Assembly (NCBI RefSeq): GCF_000523235.1
Contig: NZ_CP006850.1
Coordinates: 6,696,001-6,760,000 of the forward strand
DNA from: Nocardia nova SH22a
GTDB taxonomy: Bacteria; Actinomycetota; Actinomycetes; Mycobacteriales; Mycobacteriaceae
Length of the DNA stretch: 64,000 nt
Reading direction: 5' to 3'
Each line of letters starts with the position of its first letter. Position 1 is the stretch's first letter. Positions 18,234 through 27,503 of this stretch are shown in pieces. The notes below the pieces were generated by a model. That model searched no databases and had not been told where the DNA came from. It was given only the letters and a program-made list of their open reading frames with translations. Made by a program: the position numbers and the translations under genes.

Positions 18234-19502
18234 ATGGATGATCTCGCGTCTCCCGGTCGAGCTTCGTTTCGCCGATTTTGGGTGGCTGCGGCGATCAGTT
18301 CGTTCGGTTCGGCGGTGACTGCGGCTGCGATGCCCGTTTTGGTAGTCCAAGTGCTCGGCGCGACACCGTTCGAGGTCGGCATCGTCAGTGCCGCCCAGTT
18401 GGTGCCATACGCGGCGCTGGGACTGATCGCGGGCGTCTACACCGATCGGTGGCGCCGCAAACCCATTCTCGTGTGGGCAAGCGTTGGACGCGCACTCTCC
18501 CTGGGAGCGGTCCCGGCGTTATGGCTCACAGGAGTACTGCAGATCCCGACATTGATCATCGCGCTGCTGGCGTTCGGCGCATTCTCGGTCTTCGGGTTCG
18601 CGGCGACGCAATCGCTGCTTCCTCGCCTTGTCCCCAGAGCGAGGCTGGTCGCGGCCAACGCGCGTCTCGATCAAACAGACTCCGCCGCAACAACTCTCGG
18701 ACCAGCACTCGGCGGCGGACTCGTCGGCCTGTTCGGAGCGCCCGTGGCGGTCGCGGTCGACGCGATCAGCTACCTCATCGATGCCGTACTCAACGCGAGC
18801 ATCCGGGTCGACGAGCCCCGCCCCATCGCTCGCGTTCGCAACCTTCGGGCGGAGGTCCGCGACGGCCTGCGGTGGACCTATCGCCATCGGACGCTCGGCC
18901 CATTGGCGGTCTCGACGCACGTCTGGTTTCTTGCCAATGGCGCTGCCATGCCGGTACTTTCCCTGCTCGCCTTGCGATCGCTCAGCTTCACCGCTTACTC
19001 GTTCGGGCTGCTGCTGGCGGTCTTCGGAATTTCCAGCCTGGTCGGCGCGTCGATCGCGCCCCGCTGCGGCGGCTGGATCGGATCGGGACGGGTGATCATC
19101 TCCGCGCGTGTGGCGTACCCGATCACATGGCTTCTCGTGGCCATCGCCCCCGCCACCGGTTTCGGCGCTGCTCTACTATTCGTCGCACTGGCCCTGCAAG
19201 GGCTCGCCGCCGGCATGGAAAACTCCAATGAGATGGGCCTTTGGCAGGCGCTAACGCCGGACGAGCTTCTCGGCCGAGTGAACGCCACCCGGCGCTCGAT
19301 CAATCGGACAATCGCCGCGCTCGGCGCACTCGTTGCAGGGCTCCTCGCCGGGCACATCGGGAATCGCCTCACACTCGTCTGCACCGTCCTCGTCTTCGCC
19401 GTCGCCGCACTCGCGGCAGCGCTATCGCCACTCCAAACCACACCCCATGCTGGTGATGATCACACGCACCGCGGCTCGCCCAAAGGCGCGCTGGAGCATT
19501 AG
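18234..19502 (+). CDS. MFS drug-type exporter (12 TM)
   Basis: The product is 422 residues with about 12 hydrophobic helices. A MFS motif A equivalent (GVYTDRWRRKP) lies between helices 2 and 3. The overall look is that of the EntS/MFS_3 group of small-molecule exporters. The ATG follows GGGGGTGATCTG. The C-terminus is short and histidine-containing. It likely extrudes a toxic compound or siderophore-like molecule. The neighbouring phosphotransferase-fold gene on the same strand would fit a resistance context, but the 850-base gap makes an operon unlikely. Confidence 0.85.
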   Translation: MDDLASPGRASFRRFWVAAAISSFGSAVTAAAMPVLVVQVLGATPFEVGIVSAAQLVPYAALGLIAGVYTDRWRRKPILVWASVGRALSLGAVPALWLTGVLQIPTLIIALLAFGAFSVFGFAATQSLLPRLVPRARLVAANARLDQTDSAATTLGPALGGGLVGLFGAPVAVAVDAISYLIDAVLNASIRVDEPRPIARVRNLRAEVRDGLRWTYRHRTLGPLAVSTHVWFLANGAAMPVLSLLALRSLSFTAYSFGLLLAVFGISSLVGASIAPRCGGWIGSGRVIISARVAYPITWLLVAIAPATGFGAALLFVALALQGLAAGMENSNEMGLWQALTPDELLGRVNATRRSINRTIAALGALVAGLLAGHIGNRLTLVCTVLVFAVAALAAALSPLQTTPHAGDDHTHRGSPKGALEH

Positions 19503-20353
19503 CCAGCAGCACGGTGCCGACGTCACGCCTCCAGAGACGACGTCCGATAATGCCGCCTATCGAGCATTTCTCCGCCGGTCGCGGCCGATGAAAACTCGGC
19601 TGTCGAGCACCTTGGCACGGCCTGTCGTGTAGTGAATCGGCCGACAGGCTCGCCCCTCGCCAGCACCGTGCCCGGCCACCGGAGAGACCGAGGAGGGCGA
19701 CCGACGGCAGCTGGCCCGGGCTCTGCGATTTCACGATCGAGACCGGTAACGCGCGAACTCGCGTCGAATCGGCATGGCGTGGACGAACATCCCGAGTGGG
19801 GAACGCCGCTCTACTCCGATATCGGCCCGTGCGTGCGCTTCGCAGGCGACCCGGTCAGTGCCGTGTCGATGGTGCGAATGGCTGAGTCCGCCGCGCGCGG
19901 AGAAGCCGGTGAGCGGTTCGGATTCGTCTGGGACAACCCTCGACGACTGCGTTTGCCGCACAACGAATTCCGGTACGTAGCAACACGTACCTCAACAACT
20001 CCACCTGACTTCGTCGGGTTTCGGGGGTGGGTACCGCCATGCCTCGCGACGGATACGACAACGACCGTCACGGCTTCGACAGCAACACTCGGGGAAGAAT
20101 TTTCGAGAACGGAACCGACCGCTACTTCCCCAAAACGAGCACAACGGAACTCAGCGCGGCCGAGAGATCATGACCTCGCTTGACCTCCGCCGAATCGACA
20201 AATCAAAAGTCGGCAAAAGACGGCCGCCTCATCAGCGTCGAAGACAAATCCGGCAGAGTCGACAGCAAGCATGACGCCAGAGAACTGGCCGCCCGGCGGT
20301 GCGGCGGAAAAGCCGATGCTTGCCTGCCCGTACGCCTTCTAGGATGCGGTCTT
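19503..20353. other. Poorly coding stretch with one possible micro-ORF
   Basis: Several overlapping frames are open in both strands but none looks like a recognisable protein, and composition fluctuates. It may be decayed accessory DNA. The only frame with a protein-like composition is the 44-codon ORF at 20039-20173. Confidence 0.5.
20039..20173 (+). CDS. Possible 44-residue hydrophilic protein
   Basis: ATG 20039 follows a G-rich GGGGGTGGG. The product is very polar and Asp/Asn/Arg-rich (MPRDGYDNDRHGFDSNTRG and onward) and ends at TGA 20173. I do not recognise it. It could be a real small accessory protein or chance. Confidence 0.25.
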   Translation: MPRDGYDNDRHGFDSNTRGRIFENGTDRYFPKTSTTELSAAERS

Positions 20354-21277
20354 GTGCTTTCCCGCCCTGTGTTCATCAGTGATGACGCGATCGCGCGCGC
20401 AGTCGCTACGCACTGGCTGTCCGATATCACCGAAATCAGTTACCTGCCTTGGGGTTTCGGCGCACACCACTGGCGAGTGGCTGGCGGGGGCACCGCTGTG
20501 TTCGTCACGTTGGACCAGTTCGCGCCCCGGCACACCGCGACGTCTCTGGAGGCCGCCTACGCCGGGGCTGCTGCCCTGGCCGCCGCCGGTCTGGGCGTGG
20601 TGTGTGCACCGTTGCCCGCCCGGTCCGGCCAGTTCACTGTCGATATCGGGGCCGGTGCAGTCAGCGTGACGCCGTGGCTGTCGGGCCGCAGCCCCACCGA
20701 GGCGCAGGCCCGCGAAGCCGCGCATGTCCGCGAAGTCGTTCTCGCGCTGGAGGCGCTGCATCGCACTGCTCCACCTGACGGTCTGCGGTCATGGACCCCG
20801 CAAGTCGGTCCCGGGTTCGCCGATGAGTTGCGGGCTCACACCGCCGAGCCGTGGACCAGCGGCCCGCTCGCGGAGCAGGCGAGGCTTGCCCTCGCCGCGG
20901 CCGGGGAAACGATCCAGCGCTGGACCGGCCGCTATCTGGAACTGGCGGAGACGGCATTCTCCCGCAGGGACTCGTGGGTGCCGACACACGGCGAGCCGCA
21001 CAACGACAATCAGGTCGTGACCGCCGACGGGGTGCGGCTGGTCGATTGGGAGTCACTGGCTCTGGCGCCGGCCGAACGGGACTACGCCGACCTACCGGCC
21101 GCAGCACAAGACGCGTTGCTCCCCGACCCCGAGATGGTCGAGCTGTTCGCGCTGGACTGGCGGCTCTCCGAGATCGCCGAGTACGCAGGCTGGTTCGCCG
21201 CTGCGCACACCGGTAGCGATGACGACCACACCGCTCTGGAAGGGTTGTACGAAGAATTGGCCGGGGACTCGGCATAA
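20354..21277 (+). CDS. Aminoglycoside phosphotransferase-fold (APH/choline kinase-like) protein
   Basis: The product is about 307 residues. Near residue 212 is the Brenner motif THGEPHNDNQV, in which Glu replaces the usual catalytic Asp (HGD) while His and Asn remain. It is followed by the metal-binding LVDWES in place of DFG. This H-G-E variant occurs in many actinobacterial phosphotransferase-fold proteins of unknown substrate. The N-lobe carries the beta sheet with GFGAHHWRV. GTG 20354 is chosen because AGGA lies 9 bases upstream. Possible roles are resistance to an aminoglycoside or other hydroxylated antibiotic, or phosphorylation of a metabolite. The substrate is not visible from sequence. 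Confidence 0.8.
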   Translation: MLSRPVFISDDAIARAVATHWLSDITEISYLPWGFGAHHWRVAGGGTAVFVTLDQFAPRHTATSLEAAYAGAAALAAAGLGVVCAPLPARSGQFTVDIGAGAVSVTPWLSGRSPTEAQAREAAHVREVVLALEALHRTAPPDGLRSWTPQVGPGFADELRAHTAEPWTSGPLAEQARLALAAAGETIQRWTGRYLELAETAFSRRDSWVPTHGEPHNDNQVVTADGVRLVDWESLALAPAERDYADLPAAAQDALLPDPEMVELFALDWRLSEIAEYAGWFAAAHTGSDDDHTALEGLYEELAGDSA

Positions 21278-21492
21278 GCCCGCAACGTTCCGCCGACGGC
21301 AGACACACCCGTTTTCCGGAGGATCATCTTCAACCACCTGCGCAGCCGCCCGAGTTCAGGTCGACACTGGAGGACCCGATTCAGCGGTAGACCACCGAAC
21401 CGTCCGTCGGTCCCTCTTCGTCACCGTCGCGGCAGGCGACGAGGGCTTGCTGCATGGCGAAGGTTCCGGCGATCGTGGCGATGCGGCCGACC

Positions 21493-22566
21493 TCATAGTC
21501 GAGGCGACGGACCAGCCACAGGATTCGCGGGCGACAGGCCGGGCGGCGGCCCGGGGTGACCGGCGTTGCGTCCGGAGTCGTCTATGAGTGTGCCTATTCG
21601 CTTGAAGGAGCGGAGACAGAAGGCGCGGTCGGTGATTTCGACGGCCGGTGCCGCATGCGAGACCGCCTGTTCGAGTTGGTGCATGTCCTGCACATCGCGC
21701 AGCCAGGCGAACAGCATGATGTTGTTGCGGCCGGTGGTGGTCAGGCAGGCGCGGACCACGGGAAGGGTGGCGAGGGCGCGGGCGACGGTGTCGAGTGTGT
21801 CGATCGGGGCGCGCGACCACAGGATCCCGGTCTGCGGCCAGCCCGAAATGCGCTGGGACAGCTCGCAACGAATGGTCGCTCCGTTCTCGGTGAACAGCCG
21901 GTTGACGCGGCGGCGGGCGGTCGCCTCGCTGACACCGAGGCGGCGGGCGAGATCGGTCGTCGACATGCGGCCGTCGACGGCGAGAATCCGCAGGATGCGT
22001 TGCTCCTCGGCGGGCGGAATCGGTGCGGTGGGCGCCGCGACGGGCCGCGGATACGCGCTCTGCAATGCGTGACGTTGCGCCGGGGACAATGCCTGCAGCC
22101 GCCATTCGGAGGCGTTGCCGTATTTGCCCGTGACGATCTCGGCGCGGGTGGCGGCGATGCCGTCGATGGTGCACAACGACTCCGACACGTACTTGGAGAT
22201 GATCGCCGGATCCGGGCCGACGACGCCCACGACGAGCGAACGCGGCCCGGTGGTGTGGTGGACGCTGGCGACGTAATCGTGCCGGGCCACCTCTACGGCG
22301 ACGTCGGCGACGGAAGCCCCGGCGACCTCGATTTCGACGTAGGACAGCACATGGTCGGTGCTCGGAACGCTGTAGTAGCAGGTGACCCAGGCCAGCCCGG
22401 CCCGCTCGAGGCGTTCCCACCTGCGCGCGACCGTCACCGGATCGACGCCGAGTACCCGGGCGATCACCGCCCAGGAAGCGCGCGGCCGGAACTGCAGGCA
22501 GTTGATCAGCTGCAGATCCAGCTCGTCGACGAGATCCTGCGTATCCGGGGGTTCATGTGACGGCAT
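21493..22566 (-). CDS. Lrp/AsnC-family regulator, two-domain (double Lrp)
   Basis: The product is about 357 residues made of two tandem Lrp units. Each has a winged helix (about 15-65: VDELDLQLINCLQFRPRASW; about 185-235: EEQRILRILAVDGRMSTTDL) followed by a RAM-type alpha/beta domain. ATG 22566 is chosen because GAAGGG sits upstream. It is divergent from the MFS transporter gene, with 107 bases between the starts, so it probably controls the transporter and amidohydrolase together. The effector is likely an amino acid or related compound, as usual for Lrp proteins (inferred). Confidence 0.85.
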   Translation of the reverse strand: MPSHEPPDTQDLVDELDLQLINCLQFRPRASWAVIARVLGVDPVTVARRWERLERAGLAWVTCYYSVPSTDHVLSYVEIEVAGASVADVAVEVARHDYVASVHHTTGPRSLVVGVVGPDPAIISKYVSESLCTIDGIAATRAEIVTGKYGNASEWRLQALSPAQRHALQSAYPRPVAAPTAPIPPAEEQRILRILAVDGRMSTTDLARRLGVSEATARRRVNRLFTENGATIRCELSQRISGWPQTGILWSRAPIDTLDTVARALATLPVVRACLTTTGRNNIMLFAWLRDVQDMHQLEQAVSHAAPAVEITDRAFCLRSFKRIGTLIDDSGRNAGHPGPPPGLSPANPVAGPSPRL

Positions 22567-22598
22567 CCAGCGCCCTTCGCGGCAAGTGAAGACGAATA

Positions 22599-22613
22599 TT
22601 ATGTATTTTATGT
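22599..22613. promoter_or_regulatory. TTATGT direct repeats, candidate Lrp site
   Basis: Two TTATGT words at 22599-22604 and 22608-22613 lie in an AT-rich patch of an otherwise GC-rich divergent intergenic region between the double-Lrp gene and the MFS gene. Their phase (9 bases) suits a regulator or a promoter -10 region. Confidence 0.4.
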
Positions 22614-22673
22614 CAGATGCGGTGGACGTCTCCGACGCTGACCGTGACAAACGTCACGCAAGGAGCCGCAACG

Positions 22674-24128
22674 ATGCCTCTGACACCTCCGTTCTCGACA
22701 CAGCGAACGTCCGAAGCGCCCCCGTCCACCGGCGGGCTGAGCCTGTCCTCGATCGTCGGATTCTTGATCTTCGTCGAATTCGTCAGCGGGATGATCCAGG
22801 CGTACTACCCGCCGCTGCTGGCCGACCTCGGCGCTGACCTGCACGTGGGCGCCGGCCCGTTGAATTGGTTCAACAGCGTGCAGCTACTCGCCGCGGCGGT
22901 ATCGGTGCCGATCTTCGCCGCGCTCGGCGACCGCTACGGCCACCGCCGCCTGTTGACCATCGCGATCTGGAGCGTCGCCGTGGGCGCTGCGCTCACCGCC
23001 CTGGCGCCCACCTACCCCGTGGTGCTGCTCGGCCGGATTCTGCAAGGTCCGCTGGCGGTGTGGATCGCTCTCGAGATCGCCCTGGTGCGCAGCAGGGCGA
23101 CCGGGGCTCGGGCGAACCGTGCGATCGGCCTGCTGGCCGGGGCGCTGACCGGAGGTGCGGTCGTGGGCGGTCTGGTCAGCGGGCACGTCGAGTCGCTGCT
23201 GGGCGGTGTGGGTCCTGCGATGGCCGTCCCGATGGTGCTGTCGGTGTTGTGCGCGCTGGTGACGATGTTCGTGATCCCGGAGTCCACGACACGCACGCCC
23301 CGGTCGATCGACTGGGTCGGCGCCGCCGGATTGTCCATCGCGCTGATCGCGCTGCTGCTGGGTCTGGTCGAGGCCAACCGCGTCGGATGGACGGCGGTCA
23401 CGACATGGGGCGGCATCGGGCTCGGACTCGTGGCGATGGCCGTCTGGGTCGGATGGGAGCGTCGCACCACCACGCCGCTGGTGGATGTGCGCCTGCTCAC
23501 GAGCCGGTCGATGTGGCCGGCGATGGTGGCCACCTTGATGTTCGGCGTCTGCTTCTTCGGGAACCAGATTCCGCTGGTCACCTTTCTCGCCGCGACGCCG
23601 CAGGTCCTCGGCTACGGGTTCGGGTTGTCCACACAGTCCATCTCCCTGGTGGTATCGGCCAATTATCTTGTCGCGGTTATCGGTTCGGCGCTCTACGGGC
23701 CCATCGCCGAGCGACTCGGGCCGCGGGGTGTGCTGCCGCTCGGAATCGGTCTGGCCGCAGCGGGATTCGTGAGCCTGGCATTGCTGCACAGTGCGCTCTG
23801 GATGATCGTGGGCGCGCTGGTGGCATCAGGGCTGGGGATGGGGCTGTTGCTCGGGGGCCTGCCCGCCTACATCTCGGGTGTCGCTCCCCGTGATCAGGTC
23901 GCCATCGCCTCGGGAACCTACAGCACCGTCAAGGTCGTGGGCGGGTCCATCGCCTCGGCCGTCGTCGGCGCGCTGCTGTCGAGTTTCATTCCCGGCCGCG
24001 CCGAGGCTCCGACCGTGACCGGCTATTCGGTCGTGTGGTTCACCTGCGCGGGAGCCGCATTGCTCGCCCTGCTGGTGCTGACGCTGGCCTGGACCGGTCG
24101 CCGACCCGCCTGCGACGCCCACGAATAG
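22674..24128 (+). CDS. MFS transporter (DHA2-like, about 14 TM)
   Basis: The product is 484 residues starting at ATG 22674 after AAGGAG. About 14 hydrophobic helices are seen. Motif A is GDRYGHRRLL between helices 2 and 3, and motif C-like glycines occur in GALTGGAVVGGLVSG. The layout suggests an H+-driven drug:H+ antiporter-2 type transporter. It is divergent from the double-Lrp regulator and lies 59 bases upstream of an amidohydrolase, so transport and hydrolysis of one compound is a plausible unit. The direction of transport is not deducible. Confidence 0.87.
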   Translation: MPLTPPFSTQRTSEAPPSTGGLSLSSIVGFLIFVEFVSGMIQAYYPPLLADLGADLHVGAGPLNWFNSVQLLAAAVSVPIFAALGDRYGHRRLLTIAIWSVAVGAALTALAPTYPVVLLGRILQGPLAVWIALEIALVRSRATGARANRAIGLLAGALTGGAVVGGLVSGHVESLLGGVGPAMAVPMVLSVLCALVTMFVIPESTTRTPRSIDWVGAAGLSIALIALLLGLVEANRVGWTAVTTWGGIGLGLVAMAVWVGWERRTTTPLVDVRLLTSRSMWPAMVATLMFGVCFFGNQIPLVTFLAATPQVLGYGFGLSTQSISLVVSANYLVAVIGSALYGPIAERLGPRGVLPLGIGLAAAGFVSLALLHSALWMIVGALVASGLGMGLLLGGLPAYISGVAPRDQVAIASGTYSTVKVVGGSIASAVVGALLSSFIPGRAEAPTVTGYSVVWFTCAGAALLALLVLTLAWTGRRPACDAHE

Positions 24129-24187
24129 GGGCTCCTTCCTCCAAACCTCCTGTCCGTCAACAAGTTATCGAGAAATGAGGATTATCC

Positions 24188-25459
24188 ATGAGTAACGGCG
24201 GAACCATCCGTTTGATCAACGTCCGGGTCATCGACGGCACGGGCGCGGCGCCGATGGAGAACGGTGAGATCGTGGCGACGGACGGGCGCCTGGCCTATGT
24301 CGGACCCCGCCGGGAGCACGCGGGCGGGATCAGCCCGGTGCATACCGTCGACGGCGGCGGGCGCACGGTACTGCCCGGCTTCTTCGACACCCACGTCCAT
24401 GTCACCACCGCGATCGAGAAGAACACCCGGGCGGTGATCGCCGATACCGGAACCTACGCGACTCTCGAGACCGCCCGCCGATTGCGCGAAACCCTCGACG
24501 CGGGCGTCACCACCATCCGCGACCTCGGCGGACTGGATCACGGAATGCAACGGGCCCTCGCCGAGGGTCTGATCGCCGGGCCGCGGGCGCGGATCGCGGT
24601 GTCGGTGATCTCGCCGACCGGCGGGCACGCCGATATGACCCTGCCCAACGGCACGATCATGCCGGTGGTCAACGTGCCGACGCTCAGTGTCGCCGACACC
24701 GATGAGGAGATGCTCACTCTGGTGCGCAGGCTGATCCGGTCCGGCGCGGATGTGATCAAGGTGTGCACGAGCGGTGGCGTGTCCAGTCCCACCGACCAGC
24801 CGGACGATCTCGGCGTGACCGAACGGCAGATCGCCCTCATCCGCGACGAACTCGACCGGCACTCGCGACCTCGCCAGATCGCCGCCCACGCGCAGGGCAC
24901 CGCCGGAATTCTCGCGGCGATCCGCGGCGGCGTCGACAGCGTCGAACACGGCTACGCGATCAACGACGAGGGCATCGACCTGATGCTCGAGAAGGGCACA
25001 TATCTCGTTCCCACTCTCAGCGCGGCCCTGCGGGTGCCGGACCCGGCCCTGGTCCCCGGCTATCTGTACGAGAAGAAGGTGCGGTGGTCGCAGCTCGCCC
25101 GCGAGAACATCGCGCGGGCGATCGAGGCCGGTGTCACCGTCGCGCTCGGCACCGATGTCGGGGTCTGCCCGCACGGACGCAATCTGCTCGAACTCGCGCA
25201 CATGGTCGAGTTGGGCATGTCCCCGGCCGATGCGATCGTCGCGGGTACCGCCAATGCGGCCCGGCTGCTGGGGCTCGCCGACGACCTCGGCACTCTCGAA
25301 ACCGGCAAGATCGCGGATCTGGTTGCGGTATCGGTCGATCCGCTGACCGATATCACCGCCCTCGCCGATCCCGACGCCATCGAACTCGTCGTTCAGAACG
25401 GGCGGATCGTCAAGGATCTGTCCCTCGCCGGCGCGGAGGACGCCCGCCGCACCGCCTGA
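24188..25459 (+). CDS. Metal-dependent amidohydrolase (Xaa-Pro dipeptidase/imidazolonepropionase-like)
   Basis: The product is 423 residues of the amidohydrolase superfamily. The first metal pair is in FFDTHVHV (His69, His71). A lysine in DVIKVCTSGG is likely carboxylated to bridge the metals. Further His ligands are in QIAAHAQG and SVEHGYAI, and the catalytic Asp is in ALGTDVG. Small beta-sandwich pieces sit at both ends. The group covers prolidases, ochratoxin amidases and N-acyl amino acid hydrolases, so the scissile bond is likely an amide next to an amino acid. It follows the MFS gene and ends at a strong hairpin. Regulation by the double Lrp upstream is inferred. Confidence 0.85.
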   Translation: MSNGGTIRLINVRVIDGTGAAPMENGEIVATDGRLAYVGPRREHAGGISPVHTVDGGGRTVLPGFFDTHVHVTTAIEKNTRAVIADTGTYATLETARRLRETLDAGVTTIRDLGGLDHGMQRALAEGLIAGPRARIAVSVISPTGGHADMTLPNGTIMPVVNVPTLSVADTDEEMLTLVRRLIRSGADVIKVCTSGGVSSPTDQPDDLGVTERQIALIRDELDRHSRPRQIAAHAQGTAGILAAIRGGVDSVEHGYAINDEGIDLMLEKGTYLVPTLSAALRVPDPALVPGYLYEKKVRWSQLARENIARAIEAGVTVALGTDVGVCPHGRNLLELAHMVELGMSPADAIVAGTANAARLLGLADDLGTLETGKIADLVAVSVDPLTDITALADPDAIELVVQNGRIVKDLSLAGAEDARRTA

Positions 25460-25501
25460 GGCCGCACCGCCACTCACCCTCCGCACACGCCACTCACCGG
25501 A

Positions 25502-25538
25502 CGGCGGGGTGCTGCGGGCTGCCCGCAGCACCCCGCCG
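25502..25538 (+). terminator. Strong hairpin after the amidohydrolase
   Basis: CGGCGGGGTGCTGCGGGC and GCCCGCAGCACCCCGCCG form an 18-base perfect dyad around a single T. It lies 43 bases after the amidohydrolase stop. Confidence 0.75.
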
Positions 25539-25599
25539 GGCGTCTCCGATTCCGCGATACCGAGAAGTTCGGCGGTGCCCGAAAAGAAAGAAGAACCCG

Positions 25600-26316
25600 A
25601 TGACGAAATCCGTACTGAGGAAATCCGCACCCGTACTCGCTCTACTCGCCGCGGCGGTAACCACCGCGGCGACGGCAACCGCAGCACCCAGCCCTGGTGA
25701 TCCGCCCGGCGTACATTTCACCGCCGCCGCACACGGCGATGCGATCATCGTCACCACCGACAGCGGGACCCTGGGCATCGATCACGGCAAATTCGAAATC
25801 AAGGCCGCCGACGGCACCGTAGTGGCGGGAACGCCGCTCGACTTCCGCGTCGACGACTTCCGCTTCCCCATCACCGCCGACATCGCCGGGCACACCGCGA
25901 CCCTCACCCCGCACTTCGATATTCGGCACGCGGCCTACCAGCCGACCCCGGTCGCGCTGCCGTACGAAGATCAGGCGCCGTGGAAGACGCCCTATGACCG
26001 TGAGCAAGCCGCATGGACGCGGATGACCACCACCATTTCCGTGGGCGCCACTCTCGGCACGCTCATCGGTGGGGTCGGCGGCGCCGCGACCGGGTGCGTT
26101 CTCGGCGGCATCGCCGGGGCCACCATCGCCGCGGCCACCATCGTCGGGCTGTTCGGACCGTTCATTCCCGCCGCCGCCCTCGGCTGTCTGGGCGGAGTGA
26201 TCGCCATGGCCCCGCTGGGCACCGTCGCCGGACTACTACTGGTCACCGCGCCGGTGGCACTCGCCGCCATCACGCAGTACTTCACTACGATCAACGAACC
26301 CTTCCCGGGAAAATAG
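25600..26316 (+). CDS. Secreted protein with DUF8020-like beta domain and Gly/Ala-rich hydrophobic tail
   Basis: The product is 238 residues with a clear signal peptide (lysine start, about 16 hydrophobic residues, cleavage near ATATAAPS). Residues 40-110 form a beta-rich domain (GVHFTAAAHGDAIIVTTDSG to TATLTP). The last 100 residues are Gly/Ala-rich and hydrophobic, contain three cysteines, and end in QYFTTINEPF. It is a paralogue of the gene at 54206-54910, sharing domain order and the closing F-x-T-I-N-x-P motif. Such proteins are common in Nocardia. The tail could insert in membranes or act as an outer-envelope component. Function is unknown. Confidence 0.75.
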   Translation: MTKSVLRKSAPVLALLAAAVTTAATATAAPSPGDPPGVHFTAAAHGDAIIVTTDSGTLGIDHGKFEIKAADGTVVAGTPLDFRVDDFRFPITADIAGHTATLTPHFDIRHAAYQPTPVALPYEDQAPWKTPYDREQAAWTRMTTTISVGATLGTLIGGVGGAATGCVLGGIAGATIAAATIVGLFGPFIPAAALGCLGGVIAMAPLGTVAGLLLVTAPVALAAITQYFTTINEPFPGK

Positions 26317-26432
26317 GCCGCCGGCGACCAGTTGTGCTGCGGCGCAGGCGAATCCCAGGACAGGCTCACGCCGCGACCACCGTAGTTCGTTTGTCTGGCG
26401 GGTCGGCAGGGCTGGGACTTCTGCCTCGGGAC

Positions 26433-27377
26433 CTACATATCGTGCTCCCAGCTGCCGCGCGTGTCGACGTCCGCGGCATCCGCCAGCGCCTCCAACTCCG
26501 CGATCTCCTCGTCGGCGAGCTCGAGGCCCTGAGCTCGGACCAACCCGTCGATGTGGCTCGCCTTCGTGACCCCGATGATCGGGGTGGTCCCCTTGGCGAT
26601 GGCCCAGGCGGTGGCTACGTCGGCGGCGGATGCGCCTCGGGCCTCGCCGATCGTCGCCATCCTGTCTGTCAGCGTCTGTAGCTGGGGCAGGACGGCGTTG
26701 TATACGGCCGCGCGGCTGCTGCCCTCCGGCAACGGGTGGGCGGGGCTGTATCTGCCGGTCAGTGCGCCTTGTTCGAGGACCATGTAGGAGAAGAAGCGCA
26801 CGTCGTGTTCGCGGCAGTGATCGAGAACGCCTGCGCGCTCGGAGCTCCGGTACAGGAGGCTGTAGTGGTTCTGGACCGCCTCCACGCGGAAGCCTGCCTC
26901 GCCGAGGATCCGATCGGCGAGAGCGATCTCTTTCAGGTTGTGGTTCGAGACGCCGACATGTTTGATCCTGCCGTTCTGCAGTAGTGGAATCAGACGCGGC
27001 GTCCAGCGGGCCACGTCGGCAGGGTTGTGAATCCAGTACAGGTCCACATAGTCGGTGCCCAATCGGTCGAGGCTCTGCTCCAGCATGTCCGCGACCGGAT
27101 CGTCGCCGTCGGCCGCGATCTGCGGGGTGAACTTGGTCGACAGCTGGAACTCGCTGCGGGCGTAGCCTTTCAGCGCTCGGGCGAGAGTCGTCTCGGAGTG
27201 GCCCATGCCGTACACCACCGCGGTGTCCCACAGGGTGAAGCCGTTCGATTGCGCCTTCTCGACGACCTCTCGCAAACCGGATGCGGTCAGCCGACTGCCG
27301 AAATAGCCGTCGCCTGCCTCGCCGCTGTCTCCCCAGGCCCACGTGCCCAACGCCACCGTCAACGCCTTGCTCGTCAT
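26433..27377 (-). CDS. Aldo/keto reductase
   Basis: The product is 314 residues forming a TIM-barrel NADPH oxidoreductase. The catalytic tetrad is visible: Asp and Tyr in LWDTAVVYG, Lys in LSTKFTP and His in LYWIHNP. The NADPH-binding end is present in TPIIGVTKASH. The substrate is probably a small aldehyde or ketone. It is divergent from the MmyB-type regulator at 27504 with a 126-base promoter gap. That arrangement is typical of a reductase controlled by its neighbour. Confidence 0.9.
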   Translation of the reverse strand: MTSKALTVALGTWAWGDSGEAGDGYFGSRLTASGLREVVEKAQSNGFTLWDTAVVYGMGHSETTLARALKGYARSEFQLSTKFTPQIAADGDDPVADMLEQSLDRLGTDYVDLYWIHNPADVARWTPRLIPLLQNGRIKHVGVSNHNLKEIALADRILGEAGFRVEAVQNHYSLLYRSSERAGVLDHCREHDVRFFSYMVLEQGALTGRYSPAHPLPEGSSRAAVYNAVLPQLQTLTDRMATIGEARGASAADVATAWAIAKGTTPIIGVTKASHIDGLVRAQGLELADEEIAELEALADAADVDTRGSWEHDM

Positions 27378-27503
27378 GTCCTACCTCTACTTGTTCTCGG
27401 GGAACGTTCGATTCCCAGCAGACCGCGATCGCCGCCACCGGAGAAGGTCGCGCTTATCGGGGGTACCACCTCAACCCCCCTCGCGCCGTAATCGGCGGCT
27501 ACC

